Below, one piece after another: positions 59,308-64,000 of a DNA stretch of 64,000 nt. The stretch lies in the NCBI GenBank assembly GCA_015680685.1, contig MNCI01033658.1, positions 62,001-126,000 on the forward strand, read 5' to 3'. A model generated the notes under the pieces. That model made no database searches and had not been told where the DNA came from. It saw only the letters and a program-made list of their open reading frames with translations. Origin of the DNA: Gnetum montanum. Its lineage: Eukaryota; Streptophyta; Gnetopsida; Gnetales; Gnetaceae. How positions within the stretch are numbered: position 1 is the stretch's first letter; each line of letters begins with the position of its first letter. A program made the translations under genes and the position numbers.

Positions 59308-59319
59308 GTCGTGGGGGTA
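59308..59319 (+). other. Polypurine tract of D
   Basis: GTCGTGGGGGTA directly before the 3' LTR. Confidence 0.8.
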
Positions 59320-60341
59320 TGATGAGTCATGAATTTGCTAGCTATGATATATCAGACCTGTTATATTAGTAGCTGTGATATCGTATGGGCCACGATATCG
59401 AGTACGCGATATCGCAGCCGACGCGATATTGCATCCCCCGCGATATCGCATACGCGATATTGCGTCTTCCCCTGCGATATCGCGTATGCGATATCGCAGT
59501 GCGCTGCCATATCTATAAATAAGAGGCGGCTCTCCCTTGTTTGGTATTAGGAGTTAGAAGTAGCGAAGCTTTGGTAGTTTGATCCCTCCAGAGTTAGATT
59601 ATTTTTCCATGTCTGCCTGCAGTGTGGTGAATGTAATTGTATGGTGTCTCTATTCGAGTGTGACGTACTTGGCCATGCACATGATCAGCAATAAAGATCG
59701 AGATTACTTCATCATTGCAGCATTCACTTTGTTATTTGTTTGTTTGTTTATTTATTTAATGTTATTTACTGCTTTCTCTCTCACCCTTAAACTCCTAGAA
59801 TGTGGAACGAGTATGACTTGATTCAAGCATTTAAGTATGACTACTTGGTAGCCCAGTGGCGTATCTAGGATCTACGCTTGGTAACCCAGTGGCATATCTA
59901 GGATCTACGCTTGGTAACCCAGTGGCGTATGTAGGATTTGTGCTTGGTAATCCCAGTGGCGTACCTAGGATCTACGCTTGGTAATCCCAGTGGTAGTTGT
60001 GCACGAGGTCCAAGATGTGTACGGTTGATCAAGGAATTGGTTGCTCTTCGCACTTAGGCTAGATTAGATTCTCTTACCCTTTTCCTCCTAGCTTAGCTTA
60101 GTTAATATTACTTTCCAATGCCTTTAGGAGTAGCATTAGGTTAGAACACATCATACACCTCACTCTGGACTAAACCATACGTGAAAAATATAATACTAGT
60201 TCAGGTGGGAAGACAATGAACTACGACCTAAGGATAACTGTCTAGGTGCAACAACTAGTCCGTCTGCGGAGTTCGACTGGATCGCATGTGAGAACGCTCA
60301 TATTCGTATGGTTGAGTGTAGGGGTACCTCGCCACTCATCA
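59320..60341 (+). repeat. 3' LTR of D
   Basis: Begins TGATGAGTCATG and ends CACTCATCA, 1022 bp, 67 bp longer than the 5' LTR. It carries six GATATC and two GATATT motifs (59375-59505), many inside the 10-base palindrome GCGATATCGC. TATA is at 59514-59521 and AATAAA at 59690-59695. Five CTTGGTA repeat units lie at 59844, 59877, 59910, 59943 and 59977. Confidence 0.94.
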
Positions 60342-60346
60342 ATACT
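60342..60346. repeat. Right target-site duplication of D (ATACT)
   Basis: Exact copy of 53736-53740. Confidence 0.92.
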
Positions 60347-62000
60347 AAATGATTACTTCAAATCTACAGTATGAATGAAAATAATAGAAGTTCTTGTAAG
60401 GGCTTACATTGAGAAAAAGGAAGAAATGAAGAATCTTAGCTACCAACACTTAGGTACAGAACTTGAGATGAAAGTAGAGTTAGTTTGGGAAGATTTGAAA
60501 ATTCTTGGAGTATTTGAACCAAAATCCTTAGATCTAATAATATTACCAAAATCCTTGGAGTATGTATTCTTGAAGAATGATAAACTAGTAATCATAAATG
60601 CCTAGCTTATAAAGAAACAAATTTTTTTTTAAAAGTGATAAACAAATGATCAATAACTTTTACCTAGTGATATGATGAAATCACGAGTATTAATCCATGC
60701 ATATGCCAACATAGAATATACATGGAATTTACCATTAAGGTTGAGCTATATCCACAAAGGTGATTGAATCCTAAACTAAAGCAAGTAGTAATGAAGAAGG
60801 TATAAAAGTTTTTGAGATAGATTTATCTATGTTATAGTAGATAGTAAGTGGGTTAGCAAACTTATTATTGTGCCTAAGAAAGATGCACATTGGAGGATTT
60901 GAATTAAATTTAGTTTGTTGAACATGGTAATATTTAAGAATAAATTTCTATTACTATTTATGGATCAAGGGCTGGATGCCATCATAGATCATAAATATTA
61001 TAGTTTTCTAGATTGCTACGATAGCTACAATCAATTTCAAATAGCCCCAGAAGACTAGGCTAAGACAACATTTACAAGTCCTTAGTAAACGTTTGCATAT
61101 AAGAAGAGACCCTAGGCCTATGTAATGCACCTACAAATTTCCAATACCTTGTCGTTGGCATCTTCCAATAATAGATGGGTAGTAATGTGGAGATCTTTAT
61201 GGATGAGTTCTCCATCTATGGATTAGATTTTGAGTAAGCACTAAATTATCTAGAGTAGGTGTTGAAATGATATGTGAAGACAAATCTTGATCTTAATTGG
61301 CAAAAGAGCCATTTCATGGTCTAGGAGGATATTGTCTTGAAGCACCAAATTTCATAAAAAGAAATTGATATGGGTCCAATAAATATAAGAATGATCTAAG
61401 GAATAACATAATAATTACAATTAGTAAAATATGTCTAATAATTTTTTGCATACATAGGCTACTATAGGATATTTATTGAGAATTTCTTCAAGAATACCAA
61501 ATCATTAGTAGAGCTAATAAAGAGGGATGTATCATTTGAATGGACCAAGGAATACAAGAATGCATTGTAACTCCTAAAATTAAAAATTATGAAAAATACA
61601 ATTCTACAACCTCCTAATTGGTCCAAATCATATCACATCATGATAGACACATCCAACTTTGCTTTGGAAGCTATGCTTAAATAATTGAATGAACAAAAAT
61701 ATTTACACTATATACATTATACAAGATAGAGTATTGTAGGTGCATAGCTAAACTAAACTATAATAGAGAAGGAACTAATGATAGTGGTATATGCATTAGA
61801 GAAATTTAGATACTATGTGCTTGGATACTCAGTCATTATGTATATAGTTTGTAATATGCTTTCTTATGACCAAGCCAATAGTTAGCCCCCTATATCATAT
61901 AGTGGTTGGTAATCTTGTAGGGATTTTCTCTTATGATAATTGATAAAAAGGAAGCCAAAAATGTTGTTGTAAATAATTTGTATAAGTTAAGATGGAATAA
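60347..62000 (+). pseudogene. E linker, reverse transcriptase and RNase H
   Basis: Collinear with A 14400-15990. The linker piece 60375-60605 is open ('...LPKSLEYVFLKNDKLVIINA', matching A's 'MKYTFLKNGKSIIINA'). RT pieces: 'LVVGIFQ', then F-M-D-E at 61196-61207 followed by 'FSIYGLDFE' (the second catalytic Asp is changed to Glu), then 'WQKSHFMV'. RNase H pieces: 'MIDTSNFALEAML' and 'IIEKELMIVVYALEKFRYYVLGY' (61760-61830). Frequent stops. Clearly a dead relative of A. Confidence 0.75.
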
Positions 62001-62708
62001 AAAAGCTAATGAAGAGCTTATGTCTGATCAATTTCTTGATAGTTTTTTTTCTTGCAAAGGCAATAATGAGCATAAAAGAAGTAGCTAAATAATGATACAT
62101 AGAATTCCTCTAATATTTACTTAAATATAAGATCCCTACTAAATGAAAGAGGAAGAGAAAACAACACTTCACTTATTGAGTTAAAAATTATATAGAGATA
62201 GAGGGAAACCTCTATAATATTTGCATAGATGGCTTCTTGTTATGGTGCATGCATGATGAAGATCAAACTAAAATTCTCCAAAATGCATACAACATACCAT
62301 GTGGAGGTTACTATGTAGATAAATCATGAAAATCCTTACTAATACTATTATTAGGTATATATGATTCAAAAGCATGAAAATTATTGATGTCTTATGGATC
62401 TTTTGCTTAACTTGAAAACTCCCTATTGGCTACTCTACCTATGAGTTGGTGTATGGTAAGCTATTAAAAATTCCAATAAAAATAGAATTATACACACTGT
62501 ATACAACTTGTGAAATTAACCTCAACATTAATCTAGCATAAAAATAATTTCTTATGAACTTTAACATGATAGATGAAAATAGAAAAGAAGTGCACATAAT
62601 GAATGAAGTACACAAGGCATATATTAAACAATGTCATGACACTAGAATATGAAAAATGGATTTTCAACTAGGAGATAAGGTTCTCTACTAGAATCCCACA
62701 CATGTTCT
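62001..62708 (+). pseudogene. E integrase, core deleted
   Basis: The start resembles A's integrase finger ('KFSKMHTTYHVEVTM' frame, 62268-62310). Then, after about 62370, it jumps to sequence matching A's C-terminal region near 16900 ('GYSTYELVYGKLLKIPIKIEL' region, 62425-62490; 'GDKVLY' about 62675). The catalytic D-D-E core (A 16450-16850) is absent. The sequence stops where the copia LTR begins. Confidence 0.6.
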
Positions 62709-63957
62709 TGTTGACCCTTTGATATATCAAAACCTTAAGGGAAATAGAGAATATAATTTGTTGTGGACTGTGATTCTTTTGTATGATATGAAAGAGAGCT
62801 TAAGAGATGATATCTACAAAGAGATGTTAGAGTGGAACCCACAAGGATCCACCAAACATGAATGAAGACTCAAGGAAGAAGATGTCTACATTAATATGTC
62901 AAAGAGAGAACTACAAGGACTCAAGAAGAATGGACAAAGACTTCATTAGAAAAGTAAGAGCAAGGAAAAAGTTGCAGACTATAGCAAAATGATGAGTTGC
63001 CTAGATCAAGGATGAGCCAAATCAATGAAAGAAAGCCTCAGGAATCAAAGCCCAAAATTTGGAAAGCCTTGGGAAGCAAATCCAAAAAGCTAAGAAGACC
63101 TCTAAAAGAAGTAGAAGACATCTTGGCTGAAGTACAAAAGAACCAAATAAGACATCTTGGAAAAATAAGAGACGTCTTCCAACAAAAGAAGATGTCTACA
63201 TATCGATGTCTTCTAGAAGATTTCTCCCTTGGGTGTGAGACATTTACCTAGTTTTTAGGTTTGAATACTAAGATATCCCAATCTCAGAGAGGACATCTTC
63301 CCTAGCCAGTAGATAGCTGTTGCATAAATTCTAAGGTAACTTCGGAGAAATTAAGGCTCTAAGAAGGCTTTATTATCTTAAGGAATGTGAAAGTTTTATG
63401 TGCAAGAAAGTGTCAACATCAAGTAATCATTGTGCATATTATTTTATTATTTTTATATACTTCATTGTATAATCTTTTGTGCTATTGTAAGTGATCATTT
63501 GTGTTTTACCTTAAACTACAAGGACCAACAAATCAGTTTCATCGTTTCCTTGTAATTCTTGTTTCTCTTTTGTTGCCCTACGAGGTTGATGTGTTTCTTG
63601 TGAGAAGGCATTGTCCATGAGCTTATTGGGATCCTATGGGATTAAGTTTTGGTGTAGCACCACAACACTCGTTGTGGAATCTTAGAAACCACATTCTAAG
63701 CTTGTTGGAACCTTGTGGGGTTGAGTGGATTCATAGCATCAAATCACTCTATAGTAGAGCTTAGAGCTTGTATAGGATGTGGTGCCTTTCAAACCATAGT
63801 TTGAGAGAAACAAGTCCAAAGTTATGCAAGTGAACTACCCTATGAGTGTAGTATACCCAAGTTGGAGAACCAAGCAAAAATTGGGGTGTGATTTATGTTA
63901 AAGAATTTTATAGTTGAAAAACTTATTCATCCCCCCTTCTAAGTTCAATGATCCTCA
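62709..63957 (+). mobile_element. 5' LTR of a Ty1/copia element
   Basis: Begins TGTTGACCCTT and ends ATCCTCA, 1249 bp. The LTR identity rests on the TG...CA ends, the abrupt break in E's integrase at its left end and the initiator-Met-type primer site on its right. The body of the element is beyond the window. Internally it repeats GACATCTT/AAGATGTC five times (62879-63299). No gene; the frame 62997-63248 is a Lys-rich accident of LTR sequence. Confidence 0.8.
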
Positions 63958-63959
63958 AG

Positions 63960-63973
63960 TGGTATTAGAGCCT
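63960..63973 (+). other. Copia primer binding site (initiator tRNA-Met type)
   Basis: TGGTATTAGAGCCT, one base from the plant consensus TGGTATCAGAGC, two bases after the LTR end. Confidence 0.85.
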
Positions 63974-64000
63974 GATACTTTTTCTTCTTCATTAACTAGT

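Larger units (their letters stand above)
53741..60341 (+). mobile_element. Non-autonomous LTR retrotransposon D (gag + second frame)
   Basis: A 6.6-kb plus-strand element in the protease/linker region of E, with exact ATACT duplications. Order: 5' LTR, near-consensus primer site, leader, gag in one frame with few stops, non-coding part, an internally deleted plant-transposon-protein-like frame, polypurine tract and 3' LTR. No pol. It is the best preserved element here and gives the reference structure for B and C. Confidence 0.94.
51115..62708 (+). mobile_element. Athila-like element E (split by D, right end lost)
   Basis: Old relative of A: 5' LTR, primer site, gag, protease (to 53740), then the D insertion, then linker, RT, RNase H and a partial integrase (60342-62708), collinear with A throughout. 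The right end is interrupted by a copia LTR at 62709, and its 3' LTR is not in the window. More decayed than A: primer site, frames and active-site residues are damaged. Confidence 0.8.

Noticed and set aside
62997-63251. 84-codon frame in the copia LTR
   Set aside because: Within an LTR, Lys-rich, with no recognisable domain.

Overview
This window is plant nuclear heterochromatin built almost entirely of nested, decayed LTR retrotransposons. I found no intact host gene, tRNA, rRNA or CRISPR array. The evidence for a seed plant is Ty3/gypsy elements of the Athila and Tat (OTA) groups, a Ty1/copia LTR with an initiator-Met primer site, tRNA-Asp-type primer sites, and a captured fragment of a plant FAD oxidoreductase. 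The many old insertions left in place suggest a large, slowly purged genome. A gymnosperm is plausible, but that is inference.

Layout. (1) 1-5119, 32955-34179 and 42604-45482 are the pieces of one old Tat-type element, T1: gag and protease on +, a long antisense reading frame on -, and a probable 3' LTR. (2) B, 5120-32954 (- strand), is inserted in the T1 antisense frame with a perfect 5-bp target duplication, CCATG. B is itself split by A, 10233-20157 (+; duplication ATTAG), and by C, 20854-31930 (-; duplication eroded). (3) G, 34180-42603 (-), is a second insertion in T1; it is a Tat-type gag element with subrepeat-rich LTRs. (4) T2, about 45483-50932 (+), is another Tat element with RT, two RNase H domains, integrase and a probable 3' LTR. 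(5) E, about 51115-62708 (+), is an Athila-like element. It is split by D, 53741-60341 (+; duplication ATACT), and cut at its right end by the 5' LTR of a copia element, 62709-63957.

A, B, C, D and E form one family. They share LTR termini (TGATGA...CTCATCA), LTRs with GATATC palindromes, a tRNA-Asp-like primer site, a conserved leader and a gag with an unusual Cys/His motif. A and E carry protease, RT, RNase H and integrase. B, C and D have gag but no pol. C and D instead carry a second frame with a plant-transposon-protein-like domain, a coiled-coil-like part and a proline-rich tail; D's copy is internally deleted. The likely working model is that B, C and D are non-autonomous partners mobilised by A-like pol.

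The most unusual item is C. It holds about 3.3 kb that D lacks, including roughly 300 codons of an intron-flanked FAD oxidoreductase gene in the sense orientation and a GC-rich gene-like segment, next to a 609-base assembly gap.
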